Assembly: GCF_036373705.1 (NCBI RefSeq)
Contig: NC_089856.1
Span: 13,856,501 to 13,920,500, forward strand
DNA length: 64,000 nt
Reading direction: 5' to 3'
DNA from: Amia ocellicauda
Taxonomy: Eukaryota; Chordata; Actinopteri; Amiiformes; Amiidae
How positions within the stretch are numbered: the stretch's first letter is position 1; each line of letters begins with the position of its first letter. The translations under genes and the position numbers were made by a program. The notes below the pieces were generated by a model. It did no database searches, had not been told where the DNA came from, and worked only from the letters and a program-made list of their open reading frames with translations. Below, piece after piece: positions 1-10,530 of the stretch.

Positions 1-3000
1 CTGTAAGTGATCAGTAAACATTTAAGACATATGATCTGAAGCTTCAAATTTAAATCTATGTCGCTGATCTCAGAACGGGATTTATATAATATGTACAAAG
101 TGTTAAATGTGTCAAAAGGCAACATGCACAATCAATGGAAGAAACTTAACATTAATACATTTTTGGATATACATTGGGTTTTGTTTTTAAATACAATTTT
201 TGTAAACGACAAATAACAAAACCAAATACGTCAAAACCAATATATGAGGGAAAATAATTTGTCTTCGATGAGATGTAAAGGGAACAGCTGAGAGTCTCAC
301 TGAGAGAAGGGTATCTGTCTCACCGAGATAAATTATTATACTATCCTGAACTTCAGTTGATATATATATATATTAATTAAACTGCTTCACTCAATTTATA
401 ATCTTTGCAGTGAGTACCTTTATACAGTTCCTTGTTAAATATGAATCGTCATAGATAAAATAAATGAATTAACATAAATAAATAGAAGATCAACAACAAC
501 AACAACAGCAGTGACAGCAGACCAATGGTAAGACAGAGGTGAGGTTTGTGTTTGCATCTTATAATAATCCACATATTGGGCAACCTGATCTCCCCCCTCA
601 GCTTCTCCCTCTTTCCCCTGGCCGTGTGTGTGTGTCCCTGTCAGGCTCCTAAAAAACACACAGCGCCAGTCAAAATGGAGGCCCCCCTTCCCAGGCACCT
701 GTACAGCCCTGCGTGGCGGCACGACTTGGGGCTCTGATCAGAGGCGGCACAGACAGCTGGCTGACAGCCCCTGACAACACTCTCTTTGATACAGAGGCAC
801 ACAATGCCAGCTCTGTCACCGGCTGGGCGGCCTACCTGGGCGCTTCCCTGCACTGCAGGGGCTTCACTGCGGACTGCAATCTGGAGTCTGGTTGTGTGAA
901 GCTAGCCCCTGACATCATGTATCAAGCAACTTCAGAATTAATTACTGCAGCTCTTCCACTTGAGTCCAGTGCTAGTTTCTCACATGGAGAGGGGGTTTGG
1001 GCACGAAACAGGGACTTCAGGGATTTCAAGGAACAGCATCGGGAAAACTGAACTTTGCTTGTTGTGATGCGACTGGACCAGTGTTCGAGCAGGACTCTAT
1101 CTCAGACACAAAGGGAAACGATACAAATAAATAATTAAATGCATACAAACATAACCCTGTTTGGCTCTCCTGTAGTTTTTTCTTCTGCTGGATCTCCCAG
1201 TGCCTGTGGGGATGGCACTGGTGAGTTGTGCAGTGGCTGTATATGGAGTGTGTTTGACAGGACCGGGCTGGACTGGACTATGCTGGTCTGAACTGACGGA
1301 CTGGACTGGGCTAGACTGAGGTGGACACTCAAAACACTTAAAGACCTGCATGTTTTTTCTTGAAGTGCCAGAGAGAGAGTGAGAGTAAGTGAGAAAGGGA
1401 AAATGTTTGATACCCCAGGAATTCTTTCACAAAATTCAATGTTAGCAAAAAGATTAAAAATAAAGCCCCTCCTCGGTGGGGACAGACACTGTGGTTCATA
1501 ACCAGTTCAAGTGCCAAAGCCTTTCCTCCTCAGCCCCCAGGGGTTAATACATAATCAGGCTAAACAAGAACTTCCTTCATAACCAGTACCAGTGCCACAC
1601 AAACAAGAGGCCACATATTCACTCTCATGCACACTTCACCACTGCAGACAGCCCCGCACTGCTGCACACCACACAAACACATACACATACAGGAACACAG
1701 GCTTGGGGCTGGGGAGCTCACTGCTCTGTTTCACACCAGACGGTCAGCTTCAGCAGAAGTGACTTTGCTAGCTAGGTATTTTATTGTTTTGCAAATTTAA
1801 TTGTAGCACAAATTAGAGTACTGTAAGGAGTAATGTGTAGATTACTGTGAGGAATAATTTGCACTACAATTAAGTGTTGTGATGTGTTGGTCTGTCCACC
1901 ATATACCCTGACCCCTGTCCAAGACCCCCCCCCTTCAGATTACAAAAAGTGTCTTGCATGGTGATCAGCCTGCTCAAGTCCGGGCCGAGGCCCCTCTCTT
2001 TTGGCCACAGCGGGAGTCTGGGTCCTTGGCTGCCCTCTTGCTTTGTGAACTGCTTGGAGTGTGTGGGGCAGTTTGTTGTTGTTTTGTCTTTTTATCAATT
2101 GCATCACCAGTGTGCTGGCGTCATCAGCGGTTGCCCCCAGCCACAACGAGTTTCACTGACGAGGTGGGGGGAACTGTGGGAACCAGCGCCTGGAAGCCAG
2201 ATGGCTGGCAGAGGACACATCTGCTTTTGAACACCTGCATCTCCCGGGCTTCGCTGGAGAAGTGGGGAAAGGGAACAGCAGGCTGGGGTGGATTTCTTGG
2301 CTCACAGCAGAAGTGAATTGTTATGTTGTGGGAACAAATGGATGACTCTCCTGACACACTTAATAGGACTTACGGGTTTACAGGAGTGTCCCCCACCACA
2401 CATGCTTTGGTGTCGTTAGGCTCCTTATAGTTGTGAAAGACCACCTCTTTATCACAAGACAATCCGCAAATGTCCAGGTTTCCCTACACCTTTGTTGTGA
2501 ATACCAGCCCAGGCCACACTGCTGTGTTTGTGCCTGGACCCTGTTTGTGCTTTTGTACTGCTATGCTGATGCCTCATCTTTCTGCCAATTAAATAAAACA
2601 ACAATCAGAGCTGCATGGGATTTTCTGCATCCCACTGCAAGACCCCGTCTCCTAGCAGTGTCTTCCACAGCAACTCTAACCCCTGATTGCTTGCCCTCAC
2701 CTTTTATTACAATTACTACTACTGTCACTACCCCACTTTCCCCTGTCTTTTAATAACAGCCACTACAGATGACCTGTTTTGAACTCTGGTCAAGCTGGGC
2801 CTGTCGTTCATCATGCATGTCAAGTGCCCACTCCACAGAGACTCAGAGTTCACTTCCTGCTGGCCACTGCAGCACTGAGCCGTCCTCACTGTGCCTTGCT
2901 GACCTGTTTGCACAGCTCACTGCACCAGGACTTGTGTGTCTATGCCATGCTGCATAAATGTAGGGCGGGTGGTTGAAGGTGCAGGTGGAACATGGGAAGG

Positions 3001-4076
3001 TAACTTCTCCAAAGTAACAGCAAGAAGAAAGAGTGATGGTGTGTGTCCTGGGGTGGTTTGATTAGTGGTCTCTCACATTTTGCCCATTCAGGGGCTCAGG
3101 TCGCTGACTAATCACTTGCACGATCGCACGTTGCAGGAGCCCGGAGAGTCACCTGTCGCTGATGAGGGAAGTCTTCTGTGACGGAATCCCAACGTGATCC
3201 ACGAGATGAAGAGCCCTGAGTTTTCAATCCTGATGTGAGGAGACGAATATTTCCACAGCAACAGTGTGCCAGAATGAATGAGTGAAACGACCCCTACCCC
3301 CGGGAGAAAAAATGTGCCTGAAATTTAGAAACCTTCAAAATCACTGTGGTGGTTGTTCTTGTTGCTATGAAATAATAAACAATACAAAAAAATATTAATA
3401 ATAACAGTAATGAATGTCTCCCATTTGTACAGGGGTTTTTCCTCACAGCCACTCGAGGAACAGGAAGCTGCCCAGTGCAATAAGAGCGGGCTTCATTGTT
3501 CCAGCGCTTCGGCCTGGGCCCCACATCGGACGTCTTGCATGTCATCTCTGTAACAGCAGGGCGAGTTCGTCTTGGCTTCAGGGCTTGTTTTGTTTTTGCT
3601 TTGCTTTGTTCGTTTTTTTTTTCTCTTTGTTTTATTTGAATTGCTCTCTAAGGTTTGGAAAGTGTTTTTTTTTTCGTTTTTTTTTACTTCATGAGCGGGG
3701 GAGCCAGACAATACCAGAGCACTTTCACAATGGGGGTTCAAGGCTGTGTCGCCAGCACACAGATTAACGACTGCGACGGCGCTCACAATACCCAGGCACG
3801 GGCCAGGAAGGGACCTGCCCACCCACCCATGCTCCCTCTCTCTTTCTCTGTCTCTCTCTCTGTCTCTCTGGCTTGCTCCCTTGCTGTAATCAGCAGAAAG
3901 CGGCTGCATGTATACAGATATAAAGGAAAAAAGGTATAAAGAATCCATAGAGCACTTTAGCACCTGGAGGGAAACACACCCACCCGAATGCATGGCCACA
4001 CTGGCCCAGCCCTAGCCTTTCACAGTGCACCATGCCAGCTTTGCCAGGATTCAACAGAATACCCCAATTGAGCACT
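1..4076. other. Upstream intergenic region, no gene recognised
   Basis: Both strands were read. Short frames here (for example about 546-1051, 1940-2316 and 3414-3999) have no recognisable domain, are overlapped by equally long frames on the other strand, and contain low-complexity runs. There are local C/T-rich and T-rich tracts near 3590-3690 and 3830-3880, and a GGACTGG-type simple tract at about 1262-1325. Unrecognised regulatory DNA or old repeats cannot be excluded. Confidence 0.6.
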
Positions 4077-4090
4077 TCTCAGGAAAGCTA
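4077..4090. repeat. Left target-site duplication of the LINE
   Basis: The 14 bases TCTCAGGAAAGCTA lie directly before the first LINE-homologous base. They match TCTCTGGAAAGCTA at 7894-7907 with one mismatch. A duplication of this length is what target-primed reverse transcription leaves, so these two sites are taken as the element borders. Confidence 0.75.
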
Positions 4091-4092
4091 GT

Positions 4093-7000
4093 TTGCAGGA
4101 GTGCGGCATCCCGTTCCAAAAGGAATATAAAGATCTCCGGGACACTTGGACCCTAGGAGAATCCTTCTGGTCGGGGTACAATGTGTCCCGAGCGGACGGG
4201 ATTGCCGTACTCCTGAAAAACCCCTTCATAGAGGTAAAAGCATTTAAGGTTATAGAGGCGGGCAGACTGGCCAGCCTCGATTTTAAATACAAGGGGGCTG
4301 TATTGAGGCTGGTCAATGTCTACGCCCCCACCAGCCAGAGAGAGAGAGTCCTCTTTCTCCCTCAGCTACGCCCGCTCCTGATTGGCACCTTACCAGTTAT
4401 CATTTCAGGTGATTTCAACTGTGCTCTGAGGGATGTAGACCGGAGTAAGCCCCGCAACGATAGATCCAGCAGGGACCTCGCTGCGTTCGTGGAGGACTTT
4501 GAACTCTGCGACGCAGGTCGGGACCTGGTCCCCTTGTTCACCTGGGTGAGTTCTTCTGGCTCCTCCTTCTCCAGGATAGATCTCGTCCTCCTCAGTAAGC
4601 CACTGGAGAGGACCGCCATGTCTTCGGAGGCGGTCTTCTTTTCAGACCACAGGCTCCTGACGACAGAGGTGCTCATCCCGAGCACACGGGAGTCGGGGCC
4701 TGGGGTCTGGAAGCTCAACACCTTCCTGCTCGATGACCCTCGTGTTATTAAGACCTTTAGCAGACGCCTCGAGGAGTGGAGGACCCTGAAGGACCTTTTT
4801 GATTCTCCCATAGAGTGGTGGGAGATGGTGAAGAAAAGGACCAAGGGCTACTTCATTCAGCTGGGGAAACGGAAAGCTCGTGAGAGGCGGGCGAGATATT
4901 CCCATCTAAACGCCCGCCTCCAGCGCCTGAGTCTTTTACAGCTCAGAGGCTTCGACCTAGCTGAGGAGGTGGCTCGGGTCAAACTGAGTCTCTCCGCCCT
5001 CTATCGGGAGGAGCAAGAGAAGATCAAGGTCCTTTCCAGGGTCCGCATCATGGAGGACGATGAGAAATGCAGCCGCTTCTTCTTCAAGAAAACGAAGGAG
5101 AGGCGGCCTGCAATGTCCTCCATGATCGACTCCTCGGGGCAAGAGGTGGAGGGCAGAGAGGCTGTTGAGACAGTGGTGCGGGATTTCTACAGGGAGTTGT
5201 ATGATCAGAAGGTGGTGGATCAAAATCTAATCCATCACTTTCTGTCCCTGTTGGAGTCCCGCAATGAGGGGGACGAGGAGGAGGAGGAGGATCCAGAGAT
5301 CACCACCACTGAACTCTCCCAGGTGATAAAGAGTCTTAACTCTGGAAGGACACCGGGTCCCGATGGGATCCCTGCTGAGTTCTATAAGATCTTTTGGGAG
5401 GTGCTTAAAGAAGATCTGGCCCAGGTCTTGGGGTCGATGTACAGAGAGGGTAGATTGGCCCCGTCTATGAAGAAAAGTATCCTCTCCCTTCTTCACAAGA
5501 AGGGAGACCAAAATGATCTGAGGAACTGGCGGCCGGTCAGCCTCCTGTGCACCAACTACAAGATACTGGCCAAAGCACTGACACTCCGGCTGCAGCGGCC
5601 ACTCCCTCAAGTCGTGGGTCCCGACCAGGTCTGTGGTGCCCAGGGGAGATCGGCGGCCGACAACGCCATGCTGCTCAGGGATGTCGTGGCCTACTCGAAC
5701 GAGAGAGGGCTTCCCCTGGTCCTAATCAGCTTGGACCAGGAGAAAGCCTTCGACAGAGTGGGCCACGAATACCTGCAGCTCGTCATGGAGAGGATGGGTC
5801 TCGCTCTTGGCCTGAGGAAATGGGTTAAGATCATTTACAGCGGTCTAAGCAGAAGGGTCCTTGTGAACCGCCACCTGACCGAACCATTTCCGGTCAGGTC
5901 GGGGGTCCGGCAGGGTTGTCCCCTGTCGGCCCTGCTGTACGTCCTCTGTCTGGAGCCGTTCATGCAGGCGATCCGCCGGGACGTCCGGGTGACAGGTTTC
6001 CATCTCCCGGGTTCCGGCGGAGAGCAACTGAAGGCCCTGGCCTACATGGACGACTTGGCCGTGGTTTGCACGGACGCTCCGTCCGTGGCCAGGTTCGAGG
6101 AACTGCTGGACGGCTTCTGCAGGGCGACGGGGGCCGCTGTCAACAAGGCCAAGAGCGAGGTCTACCTCTCCAGGGCATGGCCTGTCGGCCGGGGCCCGCC
6201 GACCGTGTTCCCTGTGAAGCCATTTATCAAGGTTCTGGGGATCACGATCGACGGGACCAACACGGGCACCCGGAGCTGGGAGGAGGCCATATCTAAGGTC
6301 CAAAAGAAGATTCACGGCTGGAGCACATGGACCTTGACTATGGCTGGTAAGGTGCTGGTCGTAAAGGCCATCCTCTTCCCGATACTCCTCTACGTAGGAA
6401 TGATCTTCCCCCCAGACAAGGTCATCGCAAAACTAATGACCCGAATTATATTTCGGTTTGTCTGGGGGAGCAAAATGGAGAGGCTGAAAAGAGTGCAGAT
6501 GGTGAAGGGTACCCTGGATGGAGGCAGGGGGGTCCCGGACGTTGTGCGGCTGATAAAGGCGCAGGGGCTGGCCTATGTGGTCAAGAACATCCAGGCTGCT
6601 TGCAAGAAAGTGAGTTTCATGAACCGCTTTTATTTTGCCAGCAGCCTGAGACCATTCGGCCTCTGCGCCATGGATAACACCAGGCCGCACTCGTGGGATC
6701 CCCCGCCGTTCTACAGGGCGCTCCGAGCCTTTGCGCTCGAAGTAGGCCTCCATAAAGTCGTGCTGGCCTCCTGGGATTATAAGACCATCTGTAGCCAGAT
6801 GAGATCTACCCAGGAGACCAGCCGGATAGAAGATTTCCCTCCCGAAACCTGCCGGTTTATCTGGGCTAACGCTACGCACGTTTGCCTCACGAATACGCAG
6901 AAAGATGTCTCCTGGATGGCTGTGAGTCGGTGTCTCCCCACCCGAGTGTTCATGCACAGAAGGGGCATAGCTCCTTATGACACCTGCCCCTATAAGGGTT

Positions 7001-7353
7001 GCCTGGGGAAGGAGACGGAGGCTCACATCTTTAGAGATTGCCCCTCCGCCTACAGGGTCTGGCTCCCGTTTTCTCCGTTCCTCCACAGGTTTGCCATTCC
7101 TGCGCGGGCGACCGCCCAGCAGATCTTATACGGTCCTGACAGGGGATTAACATCTTCCACCCTGAAGCAGGCCCTGTGGGAGGGACGGAATATCTGTCTA
7201 TTCAATAAGCAGGAGCTGGACCCGATTGTCATCGCGTGGAGGGGCATGGTGCTAGTGAGAGACTATGTCAATCTGGAGGTCCATCAGAGGGGCAAGGAGG
7301 AAGCCTATAAGAACTGGCATATACAAGATCTGGGGGAGCTCAGGATCCCATGA
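4093..7353 (+). CDS. LINE ORF2: endonuclease-reverse transcriptase, N-terminally truncated
   Basis: The frame encodes 1086 residues. It has an apurinic-type endonuclease (exonuclease-endonuclease-phosphatase fold) with G106-D-F-N and S184-D-H motifs, then a reverse transcriptase. The RT shows the motifs TPGPDGIPAEFY, LISLDQEKAFDRV and GVRQGCPLS, and the catalytic A-Y-M-D-D at about residues 650-654. A C-terminal cysteine/histidine cluster (CPYKGCLGKETEAHIFRDC) resembles the terminal zinc knuckle of L1/Tx1-type ORF2 proteins. The domain order matches the L1/Tx1 group better than CR1 or RTE. The normal start is missing: the frame is open through the truncation point and the first codon here is TTG, so no native protein should be made unless by chance. 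The assignment to the L1/Tx1 clade is from motif recognition, not from a tree. Confidence 0.85.
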   Translation: MQECGIPFQKEYKDLRDTWTLGESFWSGYNVSRADGIAVLLKNPFIEVKAFKVIEAGRLASLDFKYKGAVLRLVNVYAPTSQRERVLFLPQLRPLLIGTLPVIISGDFNCALRDVDRSKPRNDRSSRDLAAFVEDFELCDAGRDLVPLFTWVSSSGSSFSRIDLVLLSKPLERTAMSSEAVFFSDHRLLTTEVLIPSTRESGPGVWKLNTFLLDDPRVIKTFSRRLEEWRTLKDLFDSPIEWWEMVKKRTKGYFIQLGKRKARERRARYSHLNARLQRLSLLQLRGFDLAEEVARVKLSLSALYREEQEKIKVLSRVRIMEDDEKCSRFFFKKTKERRPAMSSMIDSSGQEVEGREAVETVVRDFYRELYDQKVVDQNLIHHFLSLLESRNEGDEEEEEDPEITTTELSQVIKSLNSGRTPGPDGIPAEFYKIFWEVLKEDLAQVLGSMYREGRLAPSMKKSILSLLHKKGDQNDLRNWRPVSLLCTNYKILAKALTLRLQRPLPQVVGPDQVCGAQGRSAADNAMLLRDVVAYSNERGLPLVLISLDQEKAFDRVGHEYLQLVMERMGLALGLRKWVKIIYSGLSRRVLVNRHLTEPFPVRSGVRQGCPLSALLYVLCLEPFMQAIRRDVRVTGFHLPGSGGEQLKALAYMDDLAVVCTDAPSVARFEELLDGFCRATGAAVNKAKSEVYLSRAWPVGRGPPTVFPVKPFIKVLGITIDGTNTGTRSWEEAISKVQKKIHGWSTWTLTMAGKVLVVKAILFPILLYVGMIFPPDKVIAKLMTRIIFRFVWGSKMERLKRVQMVKGTLDGGRGVPDVVRLIKAQGLAYVVKNIQAACKKVSFMNRFYFASSLRPFGLCAMDNTRPHSWDPPPFYRALRAFALEVGLHKVVLASWDYKTICSQMRSTQETSRIEDFPPETCRFIWANATHVCLTNTQKDVSWMAVSRCLPTRVFMHRRGIAPYDTCPYKGCLGKETEAHIFRDCPSAYRVWLPFSPFLHRFAIPARATAQQILYGPDRGLTSSTLKQALWEGRNICLFNKQELDPIVIAWRGMVLVRDYVNLEVHQRGKEEAYKNWHIQDLGELRIP

Positions 7354-7893
7354 TGGGACCCACCTCCGGGGATGGTCAGCTCCCCCTGCTGATCTTTTAA
7401 CCATTTTATGAATGATTGTTTTTAAAATGACTTTTAAAAATGAATTTTAACTGTTTTTAAAGATTTAGTTGTTTTTAAAACACAAATTGTTTAGGGGTTT
7501 CTTTGTTTAGTTTTGTTCTATTTTTTTGTCAAATACATTGTCCGTTTTGGATTTAATTTTAAATGCATTGGACCTTTTTTGTTTGTTTTTTATTTTTACC
7601 TTTTTAATTGTTTCTTTATTTTGTCCAATGCATTTTCAGTTATTTTCAATGTATTTGACTTTTATGTAGGTTAGCAGTTTTGCTTTAATCACGTTTGTTT
7701 TGTTGTTTTGTGCACTTGTTTATTTAAAGTTAAGTTTTTTTTTTTTTTGGTTTTGTTAAATCACAAAGATTTTAAAAATTTTAAGTGATCTTAAGAATTG
7801 TATTTAAAAAAAAAAAAGTTTTTAATCATAAGTATTAAAAATTTGAATTGTTTTTATATGTAATGTAAAATACTACAAACAATAAAACAGTAG
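7354..7893 (+). other. LINE 3' UTR
   Basis: This is a T-rich segment with repeated TTTTAAA words after the ORF2 stop. It ends near AATAAA at 7881-7886, just before the right target duplication. The reverse complement of 30878-31368 matches it in order, including the CTGATCTTTTAACC word near its start, which shows it is the conserved 3' end of this LINE family. Confidence 0.7.
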
Positions 7894-7907
7894 TCTCTGG
7901 AAAGCTA
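7894..7907. repeat. Right target-site duplication of the LINE
   Basis: TCTCTGGAAAGCTA pairs with 4077-4090 (one mismatch, T against A at the fifth base). Confidence 0.75.
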
Positions 7908-8005
7908 AAACCAATCCAAGATATGAATCATGTCTTTGTTATGTTTTTTTTTTTTATTGACACCAGGACAGGGACTCCACACTTGGGCTACAACAGAAAT
8001 GTGAC

Positions 8006-8052
8006 AAACATGAGGAAGTTCGCCAACAGGAGGAGACCACTCGGCCCATCGC
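8006..8052. repeat. Small fragment resembling a CR1-type LINE 3' tail
   Basis: The word order (ACATGAGGAAGTT, then GGAGACCACTCGGCCCATC) resembles the 3' end of the CR1-like remnant at about 52456-52500, which has ACATAAGAAAGGAAGCC followed by ATTCGACCCATCGTG. The match is short and degenerate. Confidence 0.35.
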
Positions 8053-8355
8053 TCTCTGTGGAATGGGGCTCGTAGTGCATGAGCTCGTTATGATGATGTC
8101 ATATTTCTCTGAACTGGGGAGAGTGTTTACGATGGGAGACGGCTTTTAGATGCTGGTTTACATCTGAGCAGGGGGGCCCTGATCGCATACACACTCTGCG
8201 AAACAAAATCATGCATCTGGCTTTACAATTGCTGATACATTATAAAGACTCTGGCAAATACCACCCCTCAGCAGTATGTATGTAGTATAGATACAGCCTC
8301 CCCTTGCCAAATATTGTCTCTTATCATAAAAAAATAGGAATATTCTGAATAAGTA

Positions 8356-9266
8356 CACTACCAGTCAAAAGTTTTGGAACACATCAATTTTTCCAATTTA
8401 CACAGTTTAATGTCTCAATGTACTTTGAAATTAAAGCATATTAAAGCACAAATAAACAATTGGAGATAAAAAAATCTTGTAATCGTTTTAAATTTAAACT
8501 AAATTGTGACCAACCCCTCTCAAATCCGTGTGCCTCTCTTTAATCCCATGTGTACTATTCAATGTTGTGCCAAGTGTTTGGTATCCCATGAAAGCTGAGA
8601 CTCTCAGCTTTCACACGATGTGAAGCATTCTCTAACGTGTTTTTATACCCCCCACTCACCCTCTGTATTCTGAAATATGGGGTGAGGGAATACTTGGTCT
8701 GAGTAGGAATACAAAATATCAGAAAATATTGACAATTATGACATATTCTGGAACCAGACAGTCTCCTGATCAAAACAATACCATCCACATTTTGGTAGAA
8801 GCAACACACACCTGTAGAGAGCTCAAAATGTCAAGATGGAAAACTGTGTTTACACTTTTACATAAATGGATCTGAACCTCTCTGTGTTTGATATAACATC
8901 AGATACTATATACTGGTTGTTCTGAACAAAAAAAGCCTATTTGCAAATAAATCAGATCGAAACTGAGTGATCTGTGACTGTCTGAACGATCCCCCCCACC
9001 CCCGGAGCAGACTGCGCGTTTACCCCCTGGGCTCTAAATGATGGTGGCCGACGGAAACTTTCAATCAAATATGTTTGAGAATGAAACGCGCTGGTAGCAA
9101 AGAGAATTATTATTATTTTTCAGTTTTCGGTAACCTAAACTGTTTTTTAACCTCTGGCAGTTTACTGCTTAACTTTGTACCATTTCAGGTTATTCACTGG
9201 ACTTCAACTGCTTAAATTTCAATACAAACTGGAAAAATGAAACTTAAAAACTTTTGATCGATAGTG
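8356..9266. mobile_element. Tc1/mariner-type non-autonomous element, 911 bp
   Basis: The left end begins CACTACCAGTCAAAAGTTTT after a TA. The right end, read in reverse complement, begins CACTATCGATCAAAAGTTTT before a TA. The first 20 bases of the two ends differ at two sites. TA target duplications and this terminal word are typical of Tc1-like elements in fish. No transposase frame or DDE motif is recognisable inside, so it appears to be a MITE-like derivative that would need a transposase in trans. Confidence 0.7.
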
Positions 9267-9524
9267 TATATCCTGGAAACCGTACAAAAGAGAGAAGGTA
9301 ATCAGCTGAAGCTCGCCAGTGTATCCCCACGTTAAAGAGTGATCGATACTTACATTTTCCCGTCACACCTCATTAGTAGATTTCTGTGGGGTGATTTTCC
9401 CACACGGATCAATGTAGCCCTCTGGCAGGGAAACCTGAGCAGGCTTTGACCCTTTCATGATCAGACCTATTATGGAGCTCCCAAGTGGCTCCACTGTTAA
9501 AAGCCTGCACTCAGCTACCGTCCA

Positions 9525-9632
9525 GACAGCGCTGGCTCCAGTCTGGGCTTTATACAACAGTCCAAGCAGCGCTGGCTTCAATCTGGTCCCTGTAACCCAG
9601 AGAGAGCTGGCTCCAATCTGGGCCCTTCTCTA
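9525..9632. repeat. Three imperfect tandem copies of a 40-60 bp unit
   Basis: The words CAGCGCTGGCTCCAGTCTGG, CAGCGCTGGCTTCAATCTGG and AGAGCTGGCTCCAATCTGGG recur in direct orientation. Confidence 0.55.
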
Positions 9633-10360
9633 TATACAGACAGCTGCCCAGCTGCCCACGGTCCCAGCTGATCAGCAACCCCTGTGGCTGACCAAGCCCT
9701 GGTGAACTCTCCATGTGAGTCCTGTCGTTCCCACCTGCCTTCACAGCTGTAATGAGCATCAACATGCCCTGTTTCATTTCTCAATACAGTCACAGAATTT
9801 TTCTTGTTTTTTGGTAAACATGGCTTCTTGATTGGTGCTGAAATGGAGCAGGTTTGTACAGACATAGGCAAGCCCATATGTGCCAAGTGGCGAGATGATC
9901 TTGTTTCTCCTTCCCATTGAAGACAGTTGCTCTTCAGTCCACTATCAGTGGTTTCTGATCAAGGCAGGGGGTCAGAGTCAGTATTAATTAAGAGCACCAA
10001 ATAACTCACACCACCCTGATGCGAAAGCACAGCCAACACCCTGCTGAAGGCGCCATGTTGCGTAACACCAGGTCTCGGGCCACAAGAGGCTGGACATGTG
10101 CAGACCCAGGAGAAGTGGGCAAGGGGCCTATTTTTACATCAGGCGCCTAGGTTCTCATCTACCGAGTGAACCCAGACAGGACAAGCGCTGACTGTCTTCT
10201 CAGACACTCGACAGAGAGGAAGGAGAGAGGAGAGGAAGCCTGGCTGACCTTTTGTTCTCTGCGTGAAACAGTCCGAAGGAGCGGCTGCACCCTTAGGGAG
10301 GGGAATCACAGGTTCCCCTGTGTGGAGCAGGTTTACCAATCAAGGCTGACTCAGAGTCAG

Positions 10361-10530
10361 GGAGATGGAGAAGGAGAGGCAGAGGGGGGAGCAGAGATGG
10401 GGGAACAGAAATGGGGGAGCAGAGAGGGGGAGAAAGGCAAAAAGAAAGAGAGAAGTAAGAGACAGAGAGGGAGGAGAAGAAGGAGAGGGAGCAGAAGGAG
10501 AGGTAGAGGGAGAGAGAGATGGCCGACCCA
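10361..10530. repeat. Long purine-rich GA/GGA tract
   Basis: About 170 bases are almost entirely G and A on the plus strand (GGAGAAGGAGAGGCAGAGGG-type words). The reading frames across it are low-complexity arginine/glycine/glutamate on one strand and serine/leucine/proline on the other, and are not credible proteins. Confidence 0.8.

Larger units (their letters stand above)
4091..7893 (+). mobile_element. 5'-truncated L1/Tx1-type non-LTR retrotransposon
   Basis: This is a non-LTR retrotransposon copy bordered by a 14-bp target-site duplication with one mismatch. It starts inside the endonuclease domain, at an L-Q-E motif that carries the first catalytic glutamate in this nuclease family. 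ORF1 and the first residues of ORF2 are therefore missing, as expected for incomplete reverse transcription. The ORF2 frame is uninterrupted over 3.26 kb. A T- and A-rich 3' UTR of about 540 bases follows and ends with an AATAAA at 7881-7886 rather than a long poly(A). A second copy of the 3' end lies in reverse orientation at 30878-31368. The open frame suggests a fairly young insertion; the single mismatch in the duplication sets a modest age. Confidence 0.85.

Noticed and set aside
546..1051. Overlapping frames that might be a small gene near the left edge
   Set aside because: Frames of similar length occur on both strands, with no recognisable domain, no conserved splice pattern and low-complexity content.
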